From: Chloroflexi bacterium RBG_16_70_13
Lineage (GTDB): Bacteria; Chloroflexota; Limnocylindria; Limnocylindrales; CSP1-4
Length of the DNA: 9,406 nucleotides
Assembly: GCA_001795245.1 (NCBI GenBank)
Contig: MGOD01000090.1
Location: 25,203 to 34,608, forward strand
Reading direction: 5' to 3'
The position numbers and the translations under genes were made by a program. Positions 1-8,338 of this stretch are shown piece by piece (position 1 is the first letter of the stretch; each line of letters begins with the position of its first letter). The notes below the pieces were generated by a model, which ran no database searches, was not told where the DNA came from, and was given only the letters and a program-made list of their open reading frames with translations.

Positions 1-297
1 TGCCGGGAGGGCTCGCAGGGCGGTCATCACGGCCGCCGGCACCGGTCCGGTCGGGAGATGGTGGCGCGGCTCCCATTCGCCGGTCCAGAGGAGGTTCGCG
101 ACCGCCGGGTACGTGCCGCGCTCGACGAGATCGCCGATCCGGTAGCCGCGGTACAGGAGGCGCCCGGCGGCGCCATCCACGTAACCGAGCGCGGTCTCGG
201 CCGCGACGATGCCTTCGAGGCCCGGGGAGTAAGGGCGGGGCGCGGGCATCCCCGCCGCCCCAGCCGGCGCTGCGTCCGGCGGCATGCTGTCGGTCAT
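1..297 (-). CDS. gltA: Citrate synthase (citrate/2-methylcitrate synthase family), N-terminal part, runs off the left edge
   Basis: Citrate synthase condenses acetyl-CoA (or propionyl-CoA in the methylcitrate enzymes) with oxaloacetate in the cytoplasm. The 99 residues visible here hold the family's N-terminal signature: GLEGIVAAETALGYVDG (from about residue 26), then GRLLYRGYRIGDL and a 'NLLWTGEWE' segment, as in the short, Gram-positive-type enzymes. The catalytic His and Asp lie beyond the edge, so citrate and methylcitrate synthase cannot be told apart. ATG at 297 is chosen as the first Met; another Met at codon 5 is possible. Both leave an Ala/Pro-rich leader before the conserved core. 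There is no clear Shine-Dalgarno, and a TACCAT element ends 7 bases before the ATG, so the transcript may be leaderless. Family assignment is firm; the exact substrate is not. Confidence 0.9.
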   Translation of the reverse strand, partial: MTDSMPPDAAPAGAAGMPAPRPYSPGLEGIVAAETALGYVDGAAGRLLYRGYRIGDLVERGTYPAVANLLWTGEWEPRHHLPTGPVPAAVMTALRALPA

Positions 298-304
298 GGC
301 GGCG

Positions 305-310
305 ATGGTA
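305..310 (-). promoter_or_regulatory. Possible -10 element (TACCAT) of the citrate synthase gene
   Basis: On the minus strand TACCAT (TANNNT form) lies at 310-305. Seven bases separate it from the ATG at 297, so transcription would begin at or next to the start codon. No ribosome binding site is visible in between, which fits a leaderless mRNA. No convincing -35 box is seen. Weak, single-motif evidence. Confidence 0.25.
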
Positions 311-464
311 GCCCCGGTCGCCGGAACACGGCGTGCCGAAGGTCCCGACACGACGATCCATGCGTCGCTTCCCAGCACGGTCGGAATCGTCAGCCATGAC
401 CCAGGCGACTGTTCGTCCGCCCCTCGTCGTCAGCCAGTCGGGGCGCGAATGAATGCCGACGCCA

Positions 465-478
465 GGGGGACGCCCCCC
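465..478 (-). terminator. Possible GC hairpin downstream of the operon
   Basis: Five G (465-469), a 3-base loop, then a run of C (473-478) form a 5-bp stem about 100 bases downstream of the hydrolase stop. No T tract follows in the minus direction, so an intrinsic terminator is not shown; it is only a candidate for transcript end or stabilisation. Confidence 0.2.
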
Positions 479-574
479 GCACGGGGCGAAGACGGTGACG
501 GCCCGGATGGGTGACGAGCAGGTCGCCTCGGTGCTGATTGACGAACCCCGGGGCCCCGCCCGAATCGATGGACC

Positions 575-1393
575 TCAGTCGAGGAACGCCTCGACGGCGG
601 TGACGAAGGCCTCGGGGTGGGTGTGGTGGGCTGCGTGGGCGGCACCGTCGATTCGGGTGATCGACCCATGAGCCAGGCGGGCGTCGAGGGCGGCGGTCGC
701 CTCCTGGAAGGTCGCGACGCTGCTGGTGCCAAGGACCTGGAGGACCGGGACCGCGACGGAGCCCAGGGCCTCGAGCGATGCGGCCGGCGAGCGCTCGGCC
801 TCGAGCTCGCGCGCGATGGTGTGGGCCGCGACCACGCGCAGCGGCCAGACCGCGTCCGCCCGAAAGCGGCCCATGCCCGCGTCGTCCCGTCCCACTACCT
901 CGCGCATGAACGTGTCGAGGGCGGCCTCCGGATCGCCGGCCTCGATCAACGCTCGGAGCCGGGCAGCGAGATCGTCGCGCTGGTATGGCCGACCGGTCGG
1001 GGCGGGCGCTCCCTCGTAGCAGACGATGCGGCGCATCGACGGCGTCAGCAGCGCAGCCCCGAGCGCGCAACGGCCGCCGTACGAGTGCCCGACGACGTCG
1101 ACCGGACCCCCGGCCTCCGCTGCCAGCGAGCCGGCGACCGCCGCGACGTCCTCGAACTCGCGCTCGATCGAGTAGGGAAGCGTGTCGCCGGAGGCGCCAC
1201 GGCCACGCCGGTCGATCGCGAACAGGCGCCGCCGTCGGCCGAGCATCGGCCCAACGATGCGGAACGTCGAATGGTCGGCGGTCGTGCCGTGGACGGCGAC
1301 GAGCGGCCGCGTGCCGACCGTGGCCGCACCGGATTCGAAAACCGCGATCTTCGTCCCGTCGGGCGACCGCACGAGCCGGTCCGGGGCGCTCAC
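575..1393 (-). CDS. Alpha/beta-hydrolase, last gene of the pentose phosphate operon
   Basis: This 272-residue cytoplasmic alpha/beta-hydrolase has no signal peptide. Visible motifs are LVAVHG (oxyanion strand, residues 31-36), DRRGRGASG (61-69), the nucleophile elbow GHSYGG with Ser104, and a C-terminal GAAHAAHHTHPEAF with the likely catalytic His253. The usual acid after strand 7 is not present: the segment reads PVLQVLGTSS (216-225). The strand-6 segment IVCYEGAP offers Glu127 instead, and a YEPP-like motif there is seen in related hydrolases. The GTG start at 1393 overlaps the pgl stop as GTGA, so translation is probably coupled to the lactonase. Longer in-frame readings upstream would run back into pgl and are shadows. 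Substrate unknown. Its place next to Pgl hints at a sugar lactone or another ester of the pathway, but this is inference only. Confidence 0.85.
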   Translation of the reverse strand: MSAPDRLVRSPDGTKIAVFESGAATVGTRPLVAVHGTTADHSTFRIVGPMLGRRRRLFAIDRRGRGASGDTLPYSIEREFEDVAAVAGSLAAEAGGPVDVVGHSYGGRCALGAALLTPSMRRIVCYEGAPAPTGRPYQRDDLAARLRALIEAGDPEAALDTFMREVVGRDDAGMGRFRADAVWPLRVVAAHTIARELEAERSPAASLEALGSVAVPVLQVLGTSSVATFQEATAALDARLAHGSITRIDGAAHAAHHTHPEAFVTAVEAFLD

Positions 1394-2208
1394 GCCATGC
1401 TCGCCCGGCCCAGGTACGGCGGCAGGAGGACCGCAGCGGCTTCGTCGAGGATCCAGACGGCCCCTGGTCGGCGGACGAGGAGGGCCGGGAGCTCGCGCGG
1501 GTCGCGACGCTCGCCGAAGATTCGACCCACGATCCCGGCCTTGCCGGCGCCGTGCGCGACCGCGATCGGCAGCCGCGCGGCCTCGAGGATCCGGGGATGG
1601 AGAGTCACCCGCTCGACGTGTGGCTCGATGTGGGTCGGGGCGGGGACGGCCTGGGCCCAGGCCGGATCGTCCCACGTCGCCGAGCCGGGGAAGACCGACA
1701 GGAGGTGCCCGTCGCCGCCGATGCCGAGGAGCACGACATCCAGGATCGGAAAGCCCGCGGGGTTGAGCGGGACTGCCCCCGCCCGCAGCGCCTCGGCGTA
1801 GCGAGCCGCCGCCCAGGCCGCCGGCTGCCCGCGCTCGAGCGCCTCGCCGACGGGCATCGCGTGCACCTGCGCGTCCGGGATCGACACATTGGGGAGGAGC
1901 AGCGCTCGGCAGTCGCGGCTGTTCGAGAGCGGCCCGTCCGGCGCGGCAAATCGGTCGTCAGTCCACCAGACGTGGACGCGGTCCCAGGCGACGGCTTCGC
2001 GCAGCGGGGACGTGGCGAGGGCCCGATAGATGGGGCCGGGGGTCGACCCGCCGGTCGTGGCCCAGTGCGCCACGCCCCGCGCGGCGACGGCGGTGCTGAG
2101 CGCCGCGGCAATCCGCCGGGCCGCCGTCGCGGAGGCTGCCTCGCCGTCGGGGAGGACGACGACCTCGGGCTCGCCCTGGTCCGCGGCCGTGCTCGTCGCC
2201 GTGGTCAC
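1390..2208 (-). CDS. pgl: 6-phosphogluconolactonase
   Basis: Pgl hydrolyses 6-phosphoglucono-delta-lactone to 6-phosphogluconate, the step between Zwf and Gnd. The 272-residue product has the Pgl/NagB-fold signatures in order: ATTGGSTP (50-57, phosphate loop; usually LSGGSTP), WTDDRF (82-87; usually DER), SNSR (95-98), and LGIGGDGHLLSVFPGS (161-176; usually GPDGH.ASLFPG), with Asp166 and His168. The GTG start at 2208 overlaps the opcA stop (GTGA), and a conserved-looking core begins about 15 residues later; the much longer open frame upstream is a shadow of opcA. Length is slightly above the usual 230-260 because of a short N-terminal leader. The stop overlaps the hydrolase start in the same way. 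Family and role are firm given zwf-opcA next to it; the DDR and GGDGH variants are mild departures. Confidence 0.93.
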   Translation of the reverse strand: MTTATSTAADQGEPEVVVLPDGEAASATAARRIAAALSTAVAARGVAHWATTGGSTPGPIYRALATSPLREAVAWDRVHVWWTDDRFAAPDGPLSNSRDCRALLLPNVSIPDAQVHAMPVGEALERGQPAAWAAARYAEALRAGAVPLNPAGFPILDVVLLGIGGDGHLLSVFPGSATWDDPAWAQAVPAPTHIEPHVERVTLHPRILEAARLPIAVAHGAGKAGIVGRIFGERRDPRELPALLVRRPGAVWILDEAAAVLLPPYLGRASMA

Positions 2209-3479
2209 CCACGCCCCCCGAGCTCGGCGGCGGCCAGCAGGGCCGCGGTGGCCACGCGATCCCGGCCCACCGACTCGATCGTCTCGGCCAGGAGCTCGAC
2301 CTCCGTCCGGCGGGGCGCCATGAACCGGCGAACCGGCAGCTCTGCCCCGTCGAGCGTGGCCCGGACGATGACGGCCTCGGCCTCCGCGGTGACCCGCACC
2401 TCGAGGCCGCCCGAGCGGCGTCGGGCGGTGAGCTCGACCGCGAGCGTCGTCCCGGAGGGCATCGGCGATTCCACCGGGGCGAGGCCAACTGGAATGCGCC
2501 GCCGCCCGGCCCGCAGCGTCCCGGTCATCGGAGGCCCCAGCTCCGCCGAGTCGTCCGCGCCGCCGCCCGAGCCGGCATCGGCGTGGATGGGCGGGTGGAG
2601 GGGCTCCACGACGATCATCCCGAGTCGCGAGGCGAGCCAGGCGGCGTGGTAGAGCGGCTTGATGACGTTCGTCCCGCCCGGCCCGGCGCCACGATGCGCG
2701 GCATAGCGGACGGTGATCGAGCGGATGTCGCCGAGGAACGGGCGGAGCTCGGGCCGGTCGAAGCTCGAGGCGAGCGCCTCGCGCCAGCGTGACTGGCGGA
2801 GCATCGCGAAGTCGGAGACGGCGACGTGCCCGTCGCCGAGGTTCCGGTCGGCGACGATCCGGGCCAGCGCCCCGAGTCGGTCCAGGCCGTCGCCCGACCA
2901 GGCCGAGCCATCGACGACGAGCCGGTCGGCCATCTCGAGGAGCTCGATCGCCTGGCGGGCGGCGAGCGGCGGGTCGCCCGGCCACCACAGCATCACCGGC
3001 AGGTCGTGGATGAGGAGTGGCGCCACGATCGCCGCGAGGTGGCGGCCGCTCTCCCCGCCGGCCGTGAGGGTGATGAGCTCGGCGCACGTTTCCGCCGCGT
3101 CGGCCCGGGGCAGGACGCAGTGGGCCTGGATCTGGGCGTCCAGCCAGGACGGGCCGTCGGGGTCGGCGCTGGCGACGATGAGGGTCCGCGACGGGTGGCG
3201 CCCGGCGAGCATCTGGATCACCGCCGCGGCGTGCTCCCCGATCTCCGGCCGGCGGGCGATGACCACGAGATTCATCACGCTCGTCCGGGCCGCGACGTGG
3301 CGCTCCGGCTCGCCGCCCTCGCCCTCGGTCGTGAGCGGCGCCTGGGCCCAGATGCGGTTCAGCTCGGCCTCGATACCGTCGATGGTGTGGGTTCGCGACG
3401 ACCAGCGCAGGACGGGCTGCCCGACCGTCGCGGGGGCGTCGAGCGAGCCGGGCGAACCCGTCGGGGCCACGCCGTCCAT
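2205..3479 (-). CDS. opcA: Glucose-6-phosphate dehydrogenase assembly protein OpcA
   Basis: OpcA is not an enzyme. In cyanobacteria and actinobacteria it is required for assembly or redox activation of glucose-6-phosphate dehydrogenase. The 424-residue product matches the family in length and layout: an N-terminal segment with RTSVMNLVVIA (65-75), HPSRTLIV (95-102), the characteristic DLPVMLWWPGDPP (159-171), and a C-terminal domain with RYAAHRG and LYHAAWLASRLG (about 259-287). A Gly/Asp/Ala-rich linker (about 300-312) precedes the C-terminal beta-rich part. The ATG at 3479 lies 2 bases after the zwf stop, and GAGG directly abuts the start, so expression is probably coupled to zwf. A longer frame that runs into zwf is a shadow. 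Only two cysteines are seen (Cys121, Cys132), relevant if redox control applies here. Confidence 0.92.
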   Translation of the reverse strand: MDGVAPTGSPGSLDAPATVGQPVLRWSSRTHTIDGIEAELNRIWAQAPLTTEGEGGEPERHVAARTSVMNLVVIARRPEIGEHAAAVIQMLAGRHPSRTLIVASADPDGPSWLDAQIQAHCVLPRADAAETCAELITLTAGGESGRHLAAIVAPLLIHDLPVMLWWPGDPPLAARQAIELLEMADRLVVDGSAWSGDGLDRLGALARIVADRNLGDGHVAVSDFAMLRQSRWREALASSFDRPELRPFLGDIRSITVRYAAHRGAGPGGTNVIKPLYHAAWLASRLGMIVVEPLHPPIHADAGSGGGADDSAELGPPMTGTLRAGRRRIPVGLAPVESPMPSGTTLAVELTARRRSGGLEVRVTAEAEAVIVRATLDGAELPVRRFMAPRRTEVELLAETIESVGRDRVATAALLAAAELGGRG

Positions 3480-3481
3480 CC

Positions 3482-5101
<1,620 letters not shown>

Positions 5102-5221
5102 GGCCGTTTCAGCGCCCGCCGCCTAGCTCGGCTCCACCGCCTGAATCCTCGGACCGATGGCTAGCAGGGGCGTCGCCTCGGTCCTCGGAGAGCGGGCAGC
5201 GGTACATCGAGGAGGTTGCCT
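5102..5221. other. Spacer between gnd and zwf with an imperfect hairpin
   Basis: This 120-base gap is the only sizeable one inside the operon. It contains 7-base inverted arms GGACCGA (5151-5157) and TCGGTCC (5178-5184) separated by 20 bases. The arms could form a hairpin in the gnd 3' region, such as a partial terminator or processing site. No T tract and no convincing internal promoter or zwf ribosome binding site were found. Confidence 0.35.
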
Positions 5222-6121
<900 letters not shown>

Positions 6122-6130
6122 ATCGTTGGG

Positions 6131-6136
6131 CCTCCT
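6131..6136 (-). promoter_or_regulatory. Shine-Dalgarno of gnd
   Basis: AGGAGG on the minus strand, 9 bases before the ATG at 6121. It is the strongest ribosome binding site in the window and fixes the gnd start; the downstream genes of the operon rely on overlaps or weak sites. Confidence 0.7.
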
Positions 6137-6185
6137 GGGAGCTGGGCTGCTGGGCGCTCGTGATGGCCGATGGCGGCCTGTGCCC

Positions 6186-6191
6186 AGTCTA
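6186..6191 (-). promoter_or_regulatory. Possible -10 element (TAGACT) upstream of gnd
   Basis: TAGACT lies on the minus strand 64 bases before the gnd ATG, downstream of all three palindromes. The same hexamer stands 52 bases before the pgi ATG. The nearest -35-like hexamer (TTGCGC, 6218-6213) is 21 bases away, too far for a standard promoter, so support is weak. Confidence 0.25.
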
Positions 6192-6269
6192 CCCGTGGCG
6201 CGGATGGCCCCGGCGCAACCACGTGGCCATCAGTCCTTATCGTGCCCTCGCGAAAGGCACCTTCATGGT

Positions 6270-6289
6270 TGATGCCCGTGCACGCATCA
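6270..6289. promoter_or_regulatory. Operator-like palindrome, copy 1
   Basis: TGATGC (6270-6275), an 8-base spacer and GCATCA (6284-6289) form perfect 6-base inverted arms. This is the copy nearest gnd, 148 bases before its start codon. The size and symmetry fit a dimeric helix-turn-helix regulator site; no regulator gene is in the window. Confidence 0.5.
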
Positions 6290-6323
6290 GAACGAGCGCG
6301 CGGTCCGCTCGCCGCGTGCAGCT

Positions 6324-6343
6324 CGATGCCTACACGCGCATCA
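6324..6343. promoter_or_regulatory. Operator-like palindrome, copy 2
   Basis: CGATGC, 8 bases, GCATCA: 5-base perfect arms (6325-6329 with 6338-6342). It begins 54 bases after copy 1 and shares the run TACACGC with copy 3 in its spacer. Confidence 0.5.
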
Positions 6344-6376
6344 GGCAGGGCCCCGGCCTCCTCGCAGCGAGCGGCC

Positions 6377-6396
6377 TGATGCGTACACGCGGATCA
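6377..6396. promoter_or_regulatory. Operator-like palindrome, copy 3
   Basis: TGATGC, 8 bases, GGATCA: one base departs from perfect arms, and the outer CTGAT/ATCAG is symmetric (6376-6380 with 6393-6397). It begins 53 bases after copy 2 and is the copy farthest from gnd. Confidence 0.5.
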
Positions 6397-6437
6397 GAAA
6401 CGGAGGTGGTTTTCGGCAGGGGGCGGGGCAGCCGGGC

Positions 6438-6473
6438 GCCGGAGCGCGGCGCCGCGGCCCGCGGTGCTCCGGC
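6438..6473 (-). terminator. Hairpin directly downstream of pgi
   Basis: Perfect 8-base inverted arms GCTCCGGC/GCCGGAGC (6473-6466 and 6445-6438, minus sense) begin 4 bases after the pgi stop codon. A 20-base GC-rich loop separates them and itself contains the palindrome GCGGCGCCGC (6446-6455). No U-run follows, so it may be a Rho-type or pause/stability structure and not a classic intrinsic terminator. It would separate pgi from the gnd operon. Confidence 0.4.
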
Positions 6474-6477
6474 CCTG

Positions 6478-8205
6478 TCAGCCCCCCAGCGCCCTGTTGA
6501 ACGCCCGTTGCAGCATTGCCAGGTCGGCGGCTGCATCGCGGCCAAGCCGCAGCCGCAGAATCGGCAGACCGTGCGCAGCAATGGACTCCGCGTCGCCCTG
6601 GGCCTGGGCATCGATGAGCCGCCCGAACGAATAGGGCCAGCCCGGGATCTCCCGGTCGTCCGGGTGCTCCTCGGTCAGTTGGAGGAACCATCCGATCGGG
6701 GCACCGCCCTTGTGGAGCTGGCCGGTCGAGTGGAGGAAGCGCGGGCCGTAGCCGGCGGTCGTGGCGTACCCGGTCCGGTCGCGGATCAGCGCCCGCAACC
6801 GATCGAAGGCCGCGTCCCGTTCCGGCGAAGGGGCGATGAAGGCCTGGAGCCCCACGTATCGCCCGGCCTTGCGGGCGCCCAGGCTGGCCGCGACCGCCTC
6901 GCCCAGAGCGACCTCGCCCAGCTCCTCGATCCAGAGGAGCTCCGGCCCGGCCGCCGCGGCGGCGGCGGATGCAACATCGGTCCCGGCCAGGACTCCCACG
7001 GAAGCAGTCGCGAGGACCCGCCGGGTCCGCTCCTTGGCCTCCTCGACGTTGGGCTGATCGAAGGGATCGATGTCCAGGACGGCACCGGCGATGGCCGTCG
7101 CCACCTCCCAGCGGACGAATTCCCCGCCGAGGTCCATCGGGTCATCGATCACGAGGCGGATGACCGGGTGGCCCGCGGCGGCGAGCGCGTCGAGGAGCCC
7201 GCTCGACGGATCCGGCGCTCCTGCGAGCGAGAGCCGCACGAACGCCCGATCGGCCCCATACGAGCCGGCGTCGCCGAGCGGCTCGCGGTCGACCGGGACG
7301 ATGCCGACGCCGTGCTTGCCGGTCGATTCGGCGATGAGCTGCTCCGCCCAGGCCCCGAAGCTCGCGAGCGTCGGGTCGGCGAGAAACGTCAGCTTGTCGC
7401 GGCCGGCCCGGCCGAGCTCGCCGAGGGCGAGGCCGAGCAGCAGCCCCGGGTTCCGTTCCGGGTCGGGCTCGCGGCAGGCCGCGAGCATCGTCGACGCCGA
7501 CGCCAGGAGCGCGTCGAGATCGAGGCCGATGAGCGACGCCGGCACGAGCCCGACGTACGACAACGCCGAATACCGTCCCCCGATGTCGGGCGGGTTGAGG
7601 AAGACCTCGCGCAGCTCGTCGTGGTGGGGGATGGCCATGACGCTGCGCCCCGGATCCGTGATGGCCACGACGAAGTCGCCCGGCCGCTGGTCCGAGCCCG
7701 AGGCCTCGAGCGCCGCCTCGAGGCGGGCCCAGGCATCGGCCAGGAAGGCGAGCGGCTCGGTCGTCGCCCCGGATTTCGAGGCGACGATCCAGAGCGTGGC
7801 CAGGGGATCGAGGTCGTCGACCGTGGCCGCGACAGCGGCCGGATCGGTGGAATCGAGGACCCGCAGGTCGAGGTAGCCCTCGGCCGTCCCGAACGTCCGG
7901 TGGAGGACCTCCGGGGCGAGGCTGGAGCCACCCATCCCCATGACGACCGCCGTCCGGAACCCCGCCACGCGGATGCCATCACCGAAGCCCTCGAGGGCGG
8001 CGATCTGGTCCGTGAAATGGGCCGGCGCGTCGAGCCAGCCGAGGCGCTCGGCGATCGCGGCCCGGGCAGCGGGCTCATCGGTCCAGAGGCTCGTGTCGCG
8101 ATCCATGAGGCGGCGCGCCCAGTCGTCGCGCCGCGCATGCGCCGCAACCGCGGCGAGACGCCCCTCGTCGGCCGGGGCCAGGCGAAGGTCGAACTCGGCG
8201 CTCAT
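6478..8205 (-). CDS. pgi: Glucose-6-phosphate isomerase (domain type found in Tal-Pgi proteins)
   Basis: Pgi interconverts glucose-6-phosphate and fructose-6-phosphate. The 575-residue product shows GMGGSSLAPEV (90-100), the phosphate-binding SKSGATTEP (143-151), GGRYSALS (209-216), ESTGKHGVG (293-301) with the catalytic Glu293 in place of the usual ESNGK, DQPNVEEAK (383-391), and a late HSTGQLHKGG (492-501) carrying the Lys/His of the active site. The overall pattern resembles the isomerase half of bifunctional transaldolase/Pgi proteins of Chloroflexota and Actinobacteria more than E. coli Pgi; here it stands alone. ATG 8205 is chosen because GGGGAGG lies 7 bases upstream; a longer frame to 8355 would overlap the divergent DUF4389 start. 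It feeds glucose-6-phosphate to Zwf, but an intergenic hairpin suggests a separate transcript from the gnd operon. Confidence 0.93.
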   Translation of the reverse strand: MSAEFDLRLAPADEGRLAAVAAHARRDDWARRLMDRDTSLWTDEPAARAAIAERLGWLDAPAHFTDQIAALEGFGDGIRVAGFRTAVVMGMGGSSLAPEVLHRTFGTAEGYLDLRVLDSTDPAAVAATVDDLDPLATLWIVASKSGATTEPLAFLADAWARLEAALEASGSDQRPGDFVVAITDPGRSVMAIPHHDELREVFLNPPDIGGRYSALSYVGLVPASLIGLDLDALLASASTMLAACREPDPERNPGLLLGLALGELGRAGRDKLTFLADPTLASFGAWAEQLIAESTGKHGVGIVPVDREPLGDAGSYGADRAFVRLSLAGAPDPSSGLLDALAAAGHPVIRLVIDDPMDLGGEFVRWEVATAIAGAVLDIDPFDQPNVEEAKERTRRVLATASVGVLAGTDVASAAAAAAGPELLWIEELGEVALGEAVAASLGARKAGRYVGLQAFIAPSPERDAAFDRLRALIRDRTGYATTAGYGPRFLHSTGQLHKGGAPIGWFLQLTEEHPDDREIPGWPYSFGRLIDAQAQGDAESIAAHGLPILRLRLGRDAAADLAMLQRAFNRALGG

Positions 8206-8338
8206 CCGTGCGCCTCCCCGGGGACGGCTGACGAGCTCGCTCGATCCATCAACCCGAAGTCTACGCGGCGCGGCCCCTGGCGCCGGAGAGCCGACTATCC
8301 TGATCCGGGCGCGTCCATGAGCGGGACGGAGGCATTCG
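8206..8338. promoter_or_regulatory. Divergent promoter region between pgi and the DUF4389 gene
   Basis: This 133-base spacer must hold start signals for both genes. For pgi: GGGGAGG (8219-8213) as ribosome binding site and TAGACT (8263-8258) as a possible -10. For the plus-strand gene: TATCCT (8296-8301) as a possible -10 and GGAGG (8328-8332), 6 bases before the ATG. The ribosome sites are clear; the -10 elements are weak and no -35 boxes are recognised. Confidence 0.4.

Larger units (their letters stand above)
298..574. other. Gene-free stretch between citrate synthase and the hydrolase operon end
   Basis: This 277-base stretch holds no ORF that looks like a real protein on either strand; the open frames here are Arg/Pro/Gly-rich readings of GC-rich DNA. 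It should contain the end of the operon transcribed from gnd and the promoter of the citrate synthase gene. A short GC hairpin (GGGGG-ACG-CCCCC, 465-477) is the only obvious structure. I see no tRNA or repeat. Confidence 0.6.
6122..6477. other. 356-base gene-free region upstream of gnd, presumed operon control region
   Basis: No believable protein is encoded on either strand. Reading toward gnd it holds, in order: a GC hairpin just after the pgi stop, three related interrupted palindromes (6377-6396, 6324-6343, 6270-6289), weak -10-like elements (GATAAG at 6241-6236, TAGACT at 6191-6186), and the gnd Shine-Dalgarno. Between the palindromes are smaller inverted repeats: GAGCG/CGCTC (6294-6298 with 6306-6310) and the 11-base CTCGCAGCGAG (6361-6371). 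The arrangement fits a regulated promoter for the gnd-zwf-opcA-pgl-hydrolase operon. Confidence 0.6.

Noticed and set aside
985..2652. Plus-strand frame of 555 codons over pgl and the hydrolase
   Set aside because: Low-complexity Arg-rich translation opposite two well-recognised genes.
1390..3087. Extended N-terminus for the lactonase
   Set aside because: The part beyond 2208 is an out-of-frame reading of opcA; the GTG at 2208 overlapping the opcA stop explains the real start.
5102..5221. Internal promoter for zwf
   Set aside because: No recognisable -10/-35 pair; only a modest hairpin is seen in the spacer.
6269..6397. CRISPR-like spacing (about 20-base repeats with 33-34-base gaps)
   Set aside because: Only three copies; they differ from each other at several positions, are too short for typical CRISPR repeats, and no cas genes are nearby.
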